A stretch of 64,000 bases of DNA, from contig JAPFFF010000028.1 in assembly GCA_039105265.1 (NCBI GenBank), positions 1,612,001-1,676,000 on the forward strand, in the 5' to 3' direction. This DNA is from Tritrichomonas musculus (Eukaryota; Parabasalia; Tritrichomonadida; Tritrichomonadidae). The notes under the pieces were generated by a model. It did not search any database. It was given only the letters and a program-made list of their open reading frames with translations, and was not told where the DNA came from. Each line of letters starts with the position of its first letter. Position 1 is the stretch's first letter. The position numbers and the translations under genes are program-made. Shown here one piece after another: positions 21,651-32,369 of this stretch.

Positions 21651-22260
21651 TACTTCCCTATTTTTTTGGGGCACTTTATGTCAAAAAATACGTTCAGAAT
21701 CCTTAATTAATTACAGTAAAATAGTTTTTAGATCTTCTCCAAAGAAATTATTAATCGGTGAAAACAAATTTAATAATTTCTTTCGGTGTGTGTCGCTGAC
21801 GTTAGCTTTTATTCTTTTTAAAATTGCAATTTAATTCAATTAGGAACCTCAATTAGAATCAACACATTCTTCAGCTGCAGCTTTTTAAAAGAAATATCTG
21901 TAACAACAATTTGACTTTTTTTATCGAAATATTTTCCTATTTGATTACTTCCATTTAATGAAACTTCAATTGAATAATGAAAATATTATTTATAAAAAAT
22001 ATGAAATTCATAAAATTTAAAAAAAATCAAGAATACTTAGAAACATCAATTATAAAATGGAATTATGCTACTTCTGCTTGTTCAAAAAAAATAAATTTAT
22101 AAAAAAATGTGATTATAATAAATCTTCGACAATATAAATATAATATTTAATTATAATTAAAGTGATTTACCTATTCATATATTATTAGTAAATCTAAAAC
22201 TGTTGCTTCATCAAACATTGTTTTTCTTGAATCCTGATATATTCAAAATTATATTTATAA
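21651..22260. other. AT-rich intergenic DNA after copy C
   Basis: No gene recognised. It marks the sharp change from retrotransposon DNA to low-GC host DNA. The reading frame to 21834 is read-on from the truncated LINE. No terminal inverted repeat or duplicated target was found at the junction. Confidence 0.6.
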
Positions 22261-24570
22261 TTACCCATCAGTACTGATTAGATTGGTATTATCAACACTA
22301 TTTGAATTATTCTGATCATTAATATGTTTATTGTTTTTATCTGAAGGTTTAATAGGACTGGCAAGTTTCTCGCCATTTTCTTCAAGTGCTTTATTGCGCA
22401 TTTCTTCTTGTTTTTTATAAATTTTGATGTTTTTGGGTGTTCTTCTGAGAATTCTAGAGCCTCCTTTTATTGTCTCGTCTTCCTGTGGAAAGTTTGGATA
22501 ATGAATTCCAAAGAAAGCGCCTGAATTGTTTTTAACAATCACGGCTTCCCAAAGATCATATCCGTTTTTATCGATAACATAAACTTCATCATTTACATGA
22601 AAATGAGTATATTTTCGATGATCAAATTGATCCTTCCTAGATTTTAACGTATTTCCGCTGCTATGTGGCTTGAAACTCTTATCTTTATCATCACTTTCAT
22701 CTTCAAAATCATCTTCATTATCGTCCTCTTCTTCTTCTTTTTCATCATTTGTATTTTCATTATTGTTATTTGTGTTGTTTCTAGGACGAATGTTATAATT
22801 GTGAGTTGGTTTTGTATTGTTAATAATATTCAAACTGTTGTTGTTGTTGTTTTGATTTTCATTTTGTTGTTGCTGTTGTTGTTCCAATGTTTCAAAATAA
22901 ATATTGCATCCTTGTTCGTTGTAATCAAAAACAATTTTTTTAATGTTTTCTAATGGTAGATCAGGATAATCATTCGAAATCTCTTGCTTCCAAATATCTG
23001 TGAAAATTTCTTTAAATGTTCTCCTAATTATTTCTGTAAAATGCTTTTTAAATAAAAATATGTAAAAAGTTTTTTCACCTTCGACATTCATTGGCTTTAA
23101 AACAACATAAAAACATTCACCAATAAAATTTAGATTCTTTAAAGTGATGAAAAAAGAATTTCTAAGAATTACAACCAATCCCAAAATGAATGTATGATAA
23201 ATAGATTCTGGATAAATCTGAGATTGGTCACAAAAATTCAAACTTTTCTCAAAAAATTCATTTAATAACTGTTCCATTTTACAAAAGTTCATTTCAAAGA
23301 GTGAGTTGATGAATTCGTTCAAAATGCATCTCAAGTCATCAAAGATTTCATCAAGCAAAATAAGAAATGATGCTCTTACTTCATTATTTGTCAGTCTGAG
23401 AGTGAACTTTTTTTTGGAACAAAATTTTGAATCTTCAATTTTTTCAATAGTCAAATAACCAACCGACAAAAGAAGAATCCAAATAGTTTCTTCACTTTTA
23501 TCATTATAATCATGTAGTACAATCTTGTTATCCAATTCTTTTTGAATGCTCCTTCCTTGAATTAAATTAATAATGCAATCTTTTACACTCAAAAATCCAT
23601 CTTTTATGATTTGATTCAAAAAAATGTGACTTGATGAAGTGAACCAAAAATTTGAGAATTGACTTGGATCACTTAAGAAATGGACAACAGAATATGGATT
23701 CAATACATTCACATAATTATTAAAATAACCGCCATACCACCTCTCAATTTCATCAATTTTTGAATTCAATTGAAATAATTTTGATAATTCAAAAACTTCT
23801 TCTTTTGTGAACCCGAAACAACTTGAATATTTGGGAGATATCATTGAATAAACACCGATATTTTTAGCATATAAAGCGATGTTTGTTACACCCGTGATTA
23901 TTCCTCTCATTAAGAATTTGTTTTCTTTAAAAGACGATGAAATGAAATTGAAATAAAAATTTCGAACTTCGTCTGAAATGAAACTGTTGTTCATTCCATT
24001 AAAATTCCAATTCTCCATAATTAACGCATCATATTCATCAAGAAGAACAATTGTTCCTTTGTTATTATAAACCTTGTTCAAAAAGCAACAGAGATATTGA
24101 ATCGAATGAATTGCAAAGTCATCCGTCATTTCGTATGTAATTGAATTGATGAACGACTTTTCTGTCATATCAAGAAGATTGGATTCTAAAAGTTGGGCTT
24201 TGAAAAATACATATGTTTCCCATATTTTCATCTTAATTTGACTCTTCACAAATTCAATGTCACCGTATTTGAGGTCATTGAAATTGAGGGAAATGACAGG
24301 ATATTGGCCTTGGTGATTCATCAGTTTGTTTTCGTTTGAAATAAATAGATTGGAGAATAATGATTGAGAATTTTCATATCTGTTTGAGAAAAAATAATTT
24401 ACCATACTCATATTTAATGTTTTCCCAAAACATCGTGGCCGTAATATTAATGTAATTTTGTCATCTGATTCCCACCATTCTTTGATGAAGTATGTCTTGT
24501 CAATATAAAGTGTACTTCCATTTTCTCTGAGTTGCTTAAAATCTTCTTGGCCTGAAGGTAAATTAATCAT
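22261..24570 (-). CDS. AAA-ATPase-like protein with C-terminal chromo-barrel-like domain
   Basis: 769 residues from the ATG at 24570. Residues 1-340 match the AAA-ATPase-like family (Pfam PF09820 type): LPSGQEDFKQLRENG, YIDKTYFIKEW, P-loop variant RPRCFGKT at 44-51, Walker B-like LLDEYD near 176-181, then CFGFTKEEV and NPYSVVHFL. The following region, where relatives carry a PD-(D/E)XK nuclease (DUF1703 type), keeps the IYHTFILGL helix, but the usual GR-x-D and E-x-K positions read GECFY and FLFKK, so the nuclease looks dead. After Gln/Asn- and acid-rich linkers comes a domain at about 655-722 (NDEVYVID ... LWEAVIVKN ... FFGIHYPNFPQEDE ... RILR) with the pattern of MRG/Esa1 chromo-barrel (Tudor-knot) domains. 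Inferred: a chromatin-targeted NTPase. Confidence 0.75.
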   Translation of the reverse strand: MINLPSGQEDFKQLRENGSTLYIDKTYFIKEWWESDDKITLILRPRCFGKTLNMSMVNYFFSNRYENSQSLFSNLFISNENKLMNHQGQYPVISLNFNDLKYGDIEFVKSQIKMKIWETYVFFKAQLLESNLLDMTEKSFINSITYEMTDDFAIHSIQYLCCFLNKVYNNKGTIVLLDEYDALIMENWNFNGMNNSFISDEVRNFYFNFISSSFKENKFLMRGIITGVTNIALYAKNIGVYSMISPKYSSCFGFTKEEVFELSKLFQLNSKIDEIERWYGGYFNNYVNVLNPYSVVHFLSDPSQFSNFWFTSSSHIFLNQIIKDGFLSVKDCIINLIQGRSIQKELDNKIVLHDYNDKSEETIWILLLSVGYLTIEKIEDSKFCSKKKFTLRLTNNEVRASFLILLDEIFDDLRCILNEFINSLFEMNFCKMEQLLNEFFEKSLNFCDQSQIYPESIYHTFILGLVVILRNSFFITLKNLNFIGECFYVVLKPMNVEGEKTFYIFLFKKHFTEIIRRTFKEIFTDIWKQEISNDYPDLPLENIKKIVFDYNEQGCNIYFETLEQQQQQQNENQNNNNNSLNIINNTKPTHNYNIRPRNNTNNNNENTNDEKEEEEDDNEDDFEDESDDKDKSFKPHSSGNTLKSRKDQFDHRKYTHFHVNDEVYVIDKNGYDLWEAVIVKNNSGAFFGIHYPNFPQEDETIKGGSRILRRTPKNIKIYKKQEEMRNKALEENGEKLASPIKPSDKNNKHINDQNNSNSVDNTNLISTDG

Positions 24571-25618
24571 TTTTATTTATATTTTTATATCACATGTCAT
24601 GAATAAAAAGAGTGAAATAGAATAATATAGAATACAAGTATATATTATTATGACTTTGTAGAAATCAAAAAGAAAAAAATAAAATGATTGAGCTTTTTCC
24701 ATATCTTAATACTATATGAGAGATTTCATTAAAGAAGTATGGTGATTTCTAATGTTTAAAGTAAGAACAAATTAATAAAATATACATTTTTTAAAAATGG
24801 CTTGAATATTTACAAGAATATTGTCATCGAAATTTTTTTGTTTACAAATGTGGGTTTTTGGGTTGCAAAAGTACTAATAGCTTATTAATTTGATATAACT
24901 TATTTATTGAATTTTTTGCAATCTCCAATAAAACTCGATTTTTAACAAAACGTTTACCAAAAAATATTTGAATTATATTAAATTCTTATTCAAAATAATT
25001 TTAAGCATTAATAAAATAATTTAATGTTATTTATAAATATTTAAAATCGATAATATTTTATAAATGTTTTTTTAATATCAATATAAAAATATTTTAAATA
25101 TTTGAGACTATCGTTATTCATTCAAATACTGTAAGTTAACTTAACCTCAGAACACTTACAACTTTTTGATAATAAGCATTGAAAATCTCAGAATTATATT
25201 TCAATAAATTTATTCAATTCTTTTTTTATGCTCAGAATTATATTTCAATTCTTTACATCTGGAATTTTCAAGCAATTTTCAAGTAATAAATTATATTTCA
25301 ATAAATTTATTTGCTTTTTATTTTTTTACCCTAATATTTTACCCTTTATTCAATCTTATCAATATTTTGTTTGCTATAAATTCAATTGCTTTGAATATTC
25401 TGAGGAAATTATTTTTTCGATCTTTTAATTTATTCAATGATTCTATACATTAATAAAATAAAAATCAGAAAGTCTCTCAATAGTTTTCTGAGGTTAACTT
25501 TCAATGGAACAAAAATTATTTGAATAATTTGGTTAACTTTTTGTAACCTCAATAACTTTTGAAAAGTTATAAATTTCTTTGAACCCTTTTCATTCAAAAT
25601 TTCAATAATCGAACCATA
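24571..25618. other. AT-rich intergenic DNA with a short inverted repeat
   Basis: No gene supported. A 12-bp inverted pair TTAACCTCAGAA (25141-25152) / TTCTGAGGTTAA (25486-25497) and a direct repeat of CTCAGAATTATATTTCAAT (about 25189 and 25231) may mark an eroded small element, but no target duplication was found. Confidence 0.4.
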
Positions 25619-27715
25619 ATGAATATTACGATTTTATCATTAATCTCATCATCGTTACTATCCAATTCTCCTGCGTTTGTTGACAATCGTTTAACTATAA
25701 CCAATTCTCAGTTCAAATGGTTCACTTGCCTTTTATTTTTGAATCAAGATAATTTATTACTTGAAAATTCTAGATTTAAACAAGGATTAAATGGTATTAT
25801 ATTATACCAAAAAGATTCTGAATTTCAAAAAACTTTTACCGAATAAGAATACACTGGTTCAAATGCTTTTACTTATTCAAATTTACTAAAGTCAATAACA
25901 ATTTACAGATGCATATTTAACAAAGTAGAGATCACTCAAGGTACTCCAGTACTAATTAAAAGTTCTAGTATATCAGTATATATTACTGATACATTATTTG
26001 ATTCTTGCAAATCCAAAGAAGGTGTTATATTCCTTGAAGATGCTCGATGTTTAACAATGACTCATACCTGCAGTTACAAATCATATAGTCAATATAGTGC
26101 AGCTTTTCTATATTATCTTCAGAGAAAAAATGATTTTTGCATTTCTCTTTTTAATTCAATTATTGAATCCGAATCCGACAATAATTTAGAGGCTTTCAGC
26201 GCAAAATATCGATTTGGCGATCAATATCATCGATGCAATAACATAAGTAATACTCAATGTAATGGATATCATTTCATTACAACTCAATGTCTTTTATTTG
26301 AATTGAACACTCTAGCTGACACAACGCGCGGTTGTATGAAGATATCTGGATACACAAACTCTGAATTTTATTGTGACAAAGAAATAAGTCATTGTAATTT
26401 TTTGGGTAAAGGAAATGATAACAAACCACTTTTTTATTTGGAATCTGAAACAAAAGTTACACTTACAATTTCAAATAGCATCCTATTGCACACGAACTCA
26501 TATCTTGTTCAATTTGATGATTCCAACAATGGATTTTTTTTGGTGCTAAACGATTGTACAATTCCTGCTGATTTTAGTGGATATGATAACAATAAGGTTA
26601 AAACATCAAATTGTAAAACTGCTCATTATGATAAAAATCTGATGGTTATCCACCCTCATTATACAACTGGCGATCAATGTAAAGGAGTTACCCCAGTCGA
26701 ACCTGAATCAGCCAAAAATTGCAACGTTGGCGATTGTATTGAAAATTGTGATAGATCAATTGAATTCCCATCTGACGTCTTGGCTTATACAACAATTTTT
26801 CATGGCGATATTCAAACCCCAACTCCAACACCAACAGAAGAATTTTCTCAATCTGACAAATTTTCTGAAACTGATGGATTCACAACTTCTGAATATTTCT
26901 CAAAGTCTCTCGATTTTAGTGATTCTAAAAAGTTTTCTCAATCAATGAATTTTACTGGCACATCAGAGTTTTCTAAAACTGATGGATTCTCCTTAACTAG
27001 TGAATTTTCAAGATCTTTTTATTTCACTAATTCTAATTCATTCACTGCTTCTGATGATCATCTAAGAACGAAAAAGTTTTCACCATCAAAAATTTTTACG
27101 AATTCACAATTTTTCAGTGAAACAAGTGATTTCACCAAATCAAAAGTCTTTAGTGAAACAAGTGATTTCACCAAATCAAAAGTCTTTAGTGAAACAAGTG
27201 ATTTCACCAAATCAAAAGTCTTTAGTGAAACAAGTGATTTCACCAAATCAAAAGTCTTTAGTGAAACAAATGATTTCACCAAATCAAAAGTCTTTAGTGA
27301 AACAAATGATTTCACCAAATCAAAAGTCTTTAGTGAAACAAATGATTTCACCAAATCAAAAGTCTTTAGTGAAACAAGTGATTTCACCAAATCAAAAGAT
27401 TTCATTCAAACTGTAAGTTTTACAAATTCAGAAAAGTTTAGTATGTCTCTTAATTTTAATGAAAAGAACTTGATTGTTAACGATGAGAAAAAATTGGGAA
27501 CAGGACCATTGATTGGAATTGTCATTGGTTCTGTCGCTGCAGCTGCAATAATTGCTGCTCTCATTGCATTTTTCATTATTAGGAAGAGAAATAATGCTAT
27601 TATATCGGGATCAGCAGACATGGTTGAAACACAAGATTCTTCAATTACTGTAGATAATAATCTTAATAATATTATGGATGAAGATGATCCTTTTGCTGAA
27701 GAATTTAAGAATTAA
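25619..27715 (+). pseudogene. Type I surface protein with F(S/T)-repeat stalk, split by one stop
   Basis: A single frame runs from ATG 25619 to TAA 27713-27715 (699 codons), broken only by TAA at 25844-25846. The reading after it (EYTGSNAFTYSN...) continues the same Cys- and Ser-rich, strand-rich ectodomain. The N-terminus is hydrophobic and signal-like. From about nt 26830 the stalk is built of FSxSxxF/FTxS repeats, with a perfect block of eight 12-residue units. One TM (GPLIGIVIGSVAAAAIIAAL...) is followed by RKR and an acidic tail ending EDDPFAEEF. The layout fits trichomonad surface membrane proteins. Either the stop makes this a young pseudogene, or translation starts downstream (ATG 26057) and gives a 552-residue protein without a leader. 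Confidence 0.7.
27113..27400 (+). repeat. 36-bp minisatellite, eight units
   Basis: Eight tandem 36-bp units encode FSET(S/N)DFTKSKV, in the order four S, three N, one S variants. It lies in the extracellular stalk just before the membrane segment. Near-identity of the units indicates recent expansion. Confidence 0.95.
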
Positions 27716-27805
27716 GACATTTTAATATAGAACAAAAATAACTAAATAATAATGCTTAGTATTTATTAATTATTTTTTTTTTTTAAAAAAAAAAAATTCA
27801 AAGAA

Positions 27806-28319
27806 AAAGGTTGGCCAACGTTGACGTTAAAATCGTTGAACAAAATGTTATATCGTTGAATTGAATGTCAACGTCAACGACATTAAGGCCATTGACTATA
27901 ACTGTTTCAATTTGGTCATAACGGCATGTTAACGTTGAAATAATGTTGAATCAATGAATTAAATTAACGTTATGCTTATTGAAAAGTTGATTTTTTTTGA
28001 GAGAAAACAATTTCTGAAAAAAACTTTATCGATTCAATTTATTTTTGGTATGATTTAATGAAGTATTTTTATTTTGAAAAAATTAGTAAATATCATTATC
28101 ATATCTATATAAATACCAAATATATATATGTTACAGAAATGATAATTTAATTTAAAATCAACGACGATAGAAATAAAAAAGTGCCATTTTTTTGGACGAT
28201 CAATTTCAACGAAACACTTATCGTTGATCGTTGACGTTGAAATAACGAAGGTAACGTTGACAACGAGCCATCAAAAAAGTGACGCCGTTGATCAATTATT
28301 TCAACATTGACCATCCCTG
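27806..28319. mobile_element. Non-autonomous hAT-like element with 8-bp target duplication
   Basis: A 514-bp element flanked by the exact direct repeat TCAAAGAA (27798-27805 and 28320-28327). Imperfect ends: the left reads AAAGGTTGGCCAACG and the right end in reverse reads CAGGGATGGTCAATG. The right end begins with CAGGG, typical of hAT ends, and 8-bp duplications fit hAT. The interior is rich in CGTTGA/TCAACG words in both orientations. No ORF. Confidence 0.6.
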
Positions 28320-28429
28320 TCAAAGAAATGAATTCTTTTCTTTTAATACTGAAATTTATTGAAATTATTCGTATTTTATTATGAAACTAATTAATTCAAA
28401 CATATATGATCATATTATTATTTATAATA

Positions 28430-28697
28430 ATAATGAAATTTGCTCCAATCTTTACGATTTTTTACGACGTGATGTAAAATCCTTCTTAACAGTCATCAAC
28501 TAAGCTTTTTCGAATGAATTTGTCCAAAGTGGAGTCATGTAATGTGGCCATTATAGTATTCGCGCCAACATTTTCACAAATTGCAATGAGATCGTATAAT
28601 CCCTCAAAAGTGCTCTCAATATTGGTGAGGAAGGTCCACCTTCTTGAACATAGTTCGGAATCACTAGTGAGGTTGTCCTTACACGAGGGACAACCTC
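28430..28697 (-). pseudogene. Decayed protein-coding fragment, minus strand
   Basis: On the minus strand from 28697 the frame reads DNLTSDSELCSRRWTF, then STFEGLYDLIAICENVGAN and a stretch ending FIRKSLVDDC before a TAA at 28486-28488. Protein-like residues (GFYITS) continue past it with further stops. Family not recognised. It abuts, head to head, a plus-strand fragment that also begins with DNL, at a 10-bp hairpin. Confidence 0.4.
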
Positions 28698-29190
28698 GAT
28701 GAGATCGTAAGATTCGCAGGATGTTGCAAGGACAATGAGAAAAAAATCGAGTCTTTAAAGAGAGAAAAAGTGGAAGACGATCACCTTACATTCGAAAAGA
28801 AAAATGAGGCCCTAATCAAGGCAAACGAGTACAACAAGTCTAAAATCGAGAGAATCGATGAGAACAACAAAGATCCTCCTCAGAAAAATTCACAACTTCA
28901 AATTGACAAGGTTCGTTTGAAGTACTCAAATTAGAAAGCAAATGGGGAATCATCGATGTTCAGAAAGGCACAGATGCTCGTTCTTTGTTTGGGTATCAAC
29001 ACACATTTTCGTATTTATCTAATTGAGCGTGTTGAACACAGAACAATTACAACAGATTGTGATGGCAAAAAAAACAACATCAAATTGGATGTTTTTACCA
29101 GGAAGTGAAAAGATAACTGAAATACATAGTGGACAAGAATATGGCTGGACTTTGGCCTATGAAAGAGAAGTGTAAAATAAAAACATAAAT
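28688..29190 (+). pseudogene. Decayed coiled-coil protein fragment
   Basis: The plus strand from 28688 reads DNLDEIVRFAGCCKDNEKK, then a charged heptad-like coiled coil (KREKVEDDHLTFEKKNEALIK). A frameshift near 28915-28925 leads to SFEVLKLESKWGIIDVQKG. A last protein-like piece (KITEIHSGQEYGWTLAYERE) ends near 29175. The start, stops and shifts show decay. It resembles the tails of large coiled-coil proteins of trichomonads but the family is not certain. Confidence 0.4.
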
Positions 29191-29984
29191 GTAGAATTCT
29201 ATATTCAACATTATTTTTTTACATTTTGTATGAGCTTAAGCCCATGCTTGATTGTTTCAGTCTGTTGTATGCATCACTTGCCTTTTTATGACCTCAGGCA
29301 GCTGCCATTTGGTAGTACTGAAGAGACTCATCCATGCTGCCTCCTCTCTTCAGCATCAGGGTGTTAGTTGTACATCGCATAAAGCTTCTTTGAGTAATGT
29401 AAGAAAATTCAGTTTATCATAATTTGATCAGCAACAAAGGAAAGAAGCTAGACAACAAAGAACTTAAAGAATTGTCATCAAAAAAACTATCATGTGAGCG
29501 TGTTCAATTTAAAATCCAAAAAGATTATAAATTTTATTTCAATAGACAACTTAGTATGCTGAAATTGTAGCCAGCGCACGAATTATTAACTATAAAAATG
29601 AAAATAAATTCATGGCAGGTATTGTTACAGGTAAAAATACTAATAAAAATCAAAAAAGTATAATGGTGTATGGACAAAAAACCAAGTGTAACTTCAAATT
29701 GCAAGATTGTTTGTCAATAATAATAATTTTTGAATCTTTAATTTGGCATCAAGAGCAATAAAAAGCACAGTCGAATTAGATTATTGGCGAATTCTTATGA
29801 AAATGTCTGCACACTGAACTGATTCTTGTCAATTAATGAAAAATCAAAAATTTTTATGTTTAAATTGAAAAGAAATGAAAAAGCTTTTTAAAATTGAAAT
29901 AAATATTTTTTGCCAAATAAATTGAGAAAAAAAATAATGGACTGACATTTGAATATAAATTTAAAATAATTTTTAATAAAGATC
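29191..29984. other. Intergenic DNA, nothing recognised
   Basis: No ORF or RNA gene supported. A less AT-rich patch at about 29240-29400, including the palindrome GGCAGCTGCC, stands out from its surroundings but matches nothing I recognise. Confidence 0.4.
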
Positions 29985-31184
29985 ATGAGTTCTCAGGAAT
30001 ACTTGGACATGATGAAGGACATCCAAGAAAACATTCTGAACTTTCTTGAAGAAGAAGCCTGGACAGATGAAAATCTTCTATTAATCGAAGATAAATTAAA
30101 TAATTCAATAATAAGTGATAACCATTATATTCTTTTATCATTACTACACTTAATTTCCAAAATCGGGAATAACCACTACCGTTTTCCCAATTTTTTCAGT
30201 AAAATCGAAAAAATTTTACTCATTTTCAAAGAAGATATTAAAAAACATTTTTCAAATTCTGAAATATTCAATATTTTTAAGAGCAGCAAAAGGATTCTTT
30301 TATCTCTCATTGAACAACAAATAATGGTTATTGATGGACATATAGCTCAAAAAATCACAAATACAGACAAATACATAGAAGCCAAATACCCACAGTATTT
30401 TCAGCCTGAAATTCAGCCATTCATCAATGAAAAATGGTTCCCAAAATATGATCCAAAAAATTGGAATTTAGAAGAAAATGGATGGGTTGAAGAGCTAAAG
30501 AAAGAATTGCCGGAAAACCTTTATGAAAAACGAAAGGAAGGTGAAAATGACAGCCAAATTTGTGAATTGATTAGAAAGGACATGATTACAGAATTTATTA
30601 TATACGTTACTCGAAATGGTGTTTCACTTAACGCAAAAATTCGACCATCAATTTATGAAACAAATTCATTTTTACTTAAAAAACATGAAAAGTCAAATCA
30701 AAAAGCTGATGAATTTTCATTGATTGAGTATGCTGTATTTTTTGGATCAATTCAAATATTTAACCATTTACGACTTGAAGGTGTTGAATTAACACCATCG
30801 TTGTGGCCTTTGGCCATTCATGGTCAAAATTCAGAAATAATTCACTTTCTGGAAGACAATCATGTTGAATTAAAATATAAGTCATACAAACAAGTCTTTT
30901 TTGAGTCAATCAAATGCCACCACAATGACATTGCAAATTACTTCATAAACAACTTCTTACAATATGAAGAAGAAAATTCCATTGATACAATCAAAAAATC
31001 TATCAAATATTATAATTTCGCCTTTTTGAAAATCGAATCTATTAGTGAATCATCATTTTGCAACTTGTGCAAGTACGATCATTGTGAATTTGTTGATAAA
31101 CTTTTGAAAGGCAAAGATATAGATATAAACCAAAAAGAAATTATTCATACTCTGTTAATACAATTTCATTTGATAATTATTTAA
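29985..31184 (+). CDS. Ankyrin-type (DUF3447-like) protein, 5' part
   Basis: 399 residues from ATG 29985. The helical N-terminus (QENILNFLEEE ... LLSLLHLISKIG) and middle (FSLIEYAVFFGSIQIFNHL, LWPLAIHGQNSEIIHFL) are typical of the large trichomonad ankyrin/DUF3447 family. The frame stops at 31182-31184, just after CKYDHCEFVDKLLKGKDIDINQKE, i.e. inside an ankyrin repeat. Ankyrin modules continue for almost 3 kb beyond but out of frame and separated by satellite DNA, and a proper C-terminal ankyrin end occurs at 33835-34013. So this is probably the surviving 5' part of a gene spanning 29985-34013 that was broken by repeat expansion. Function in the family: protein-protein interaction; partner unknown. 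Confidence 0.7.
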   Translation: MSSQEYLDMMKDIQENILNFLEEEAWTDENLLLIEDKLNNSIISDNHYILLSLLHLISKIGNNHYRFPNFFSKIEKILLIFKEDIKKHFSNSEIFNIFKSSKRILLSLIEQQIMVIDGHIAQKITNTDKYIEAKYPQYFQPEIQPFINEKWFPKYDPKNWNLEENGWVEELKKELPENLYEKRKEGENDSQICELIRKDMITEFIIYVTRNGVSLNAKIRPSIYETNSFLLKKHEKSNQKADEFSLIEYAVFFGSIQIFNHLRLEGVELTPSLWPLAIHGQNSEIIHFLEDNHVELKYKSYKQVFFESIKCHHNDIANYFINNFLQYEEENSIDTIKKSIKYYNFAFLKIESISESSFCNLCKYDHCEFVDKLLKGKDIDINQKEIIHTLLIQFHLIII

Positions 31185-31758
31185 TTTTGTTTAAATGAAC
31201 TTTTAATATAATTTAAAATATATTAATCAATACCATTCAAAATCATATCATTCAATACCATTCAAAATCATATCTTTCAATCAAATTCAAAATCATATTT
31301 TTCAATGAAATTTTGATATAATAATAATTTATGTTACAGCATTATATTTGGCCGTTGAAAAAGAAAACATTGAAATTGTGAAACTTTTATTAACGAATGA
31401 CAAACTTGACATCAATCTTGGATATATTTTTATATCTTTTTATAAAATTGAAGAATATATCTTTCAATTGGATTCAAAATCAAATCTTTCAATATCATCC
31501 AAAATTATATCTTTCAATGACATTCAAAATCATATCTTTCAATCAAATTCAGAATCATATCTTTCAATGAAATTCAGAATCATATCTTTCGATAAAATTC
31601 AAAATCATATCTTTCAATAGAATTCAAAATCATATCTTTCAATAGAATTCAAAATCATATCATTCAATGACATTCAAAATTATATCTTTCAATGAAATTC
31701 AAAATCATATTTTTCAATGAAATTTTGATATAATAATAATTTATAAGACAGCATTATA

Positions 31759-32369
31759 AAGTCGGATTCAAAATGCTTAGGACATTCTCTCAAAAAAATT
31801 CTGATAAAAGTGAAAAACAAAATTTTCAATTGAATACTAATAAAATCTCATTTATTTTAAGCCAAGAAGAGCAATATGAATAAATCATACGCAAAAAAAG
31901 CATTTTTAAAAAAGAGTCACCACTTTAAAACATCTCGAGAATAGATATTTATGCTCCAGATAGAAATTTCTTTAATTATTATAAATAAGCTAGGCTTTAA
32001 ATTGATGGTCATTTTAGGTTGGAAATGACCAGTATTAAAGCATTGAATAGCTCCAAGTGACCAGTTGCCAAAAAGTGGTCATTGACTATTTAAAGCCTAG
32101 TAAATAAGATTAATGCTAGGTTTTACTATCCAGACGAGTTTTCATAGAAAAAGTCATAGAACTATCCATATCCACTTTCAATTTTATCTTTTAGGTCTCA
32201 ATAAAAAGATTTCTTCTAAAGTTTTCTTTTTTAATTTTCGTTTTATTTGAACTTGACACTTTTTCATTTTCTTAGTATCTCTGAATTTCTTGCATGCAGC
32301 TTGGGACACTTTTGATTGGATTTCTATGGTAATTTAAAAAGTTTGTCCCAAGCTAATTGAATCCGACTT
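31759..32369. mobile_element. Non-autonomous Tc1/mariner-like element with TA duplication
   Basis: A 611-bp element inserted in the ankyrin satellite. Ends: AAGTCGGATTCAAAATGCTT on the left, and in reverse AAGTCGGATTCAATTAGCTT on the right (about 27 bp imperfect TIR, continuing (A/G)GGACA). The broken module reads ...GCATTATA at left and TATTTGG at right, so TA is duplicated (31757-31758 and 32370-32371). No transposase ORF is present. Confidence 0.8.
31990..32100. mobile_element. 111-bp MITE nested in the mariner-like element
   Basis: 13-bp perfect TIRs CTAGGCTTTAAAT / ATTTAAAGCCTAG with partial similarity extending inward (GGTCAT). Flanked by the exact 8-bp duplication TAAATAAG (31982-31989 and 32101-32108). 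It sits inside the 611-bp element, so it is younger than that one. The TIR shares CTAGGCTTT with the 759-bp element at 43128. Confidence 0.8.

Noticed and set aside
25141-25497. MITE bounded by TTAACCTCAGAA inverted repeats
   Set aside because: The 12-bp arms lack a duplicated target, and similarity outside them is weak; kept only as a note in the intergenic entry.
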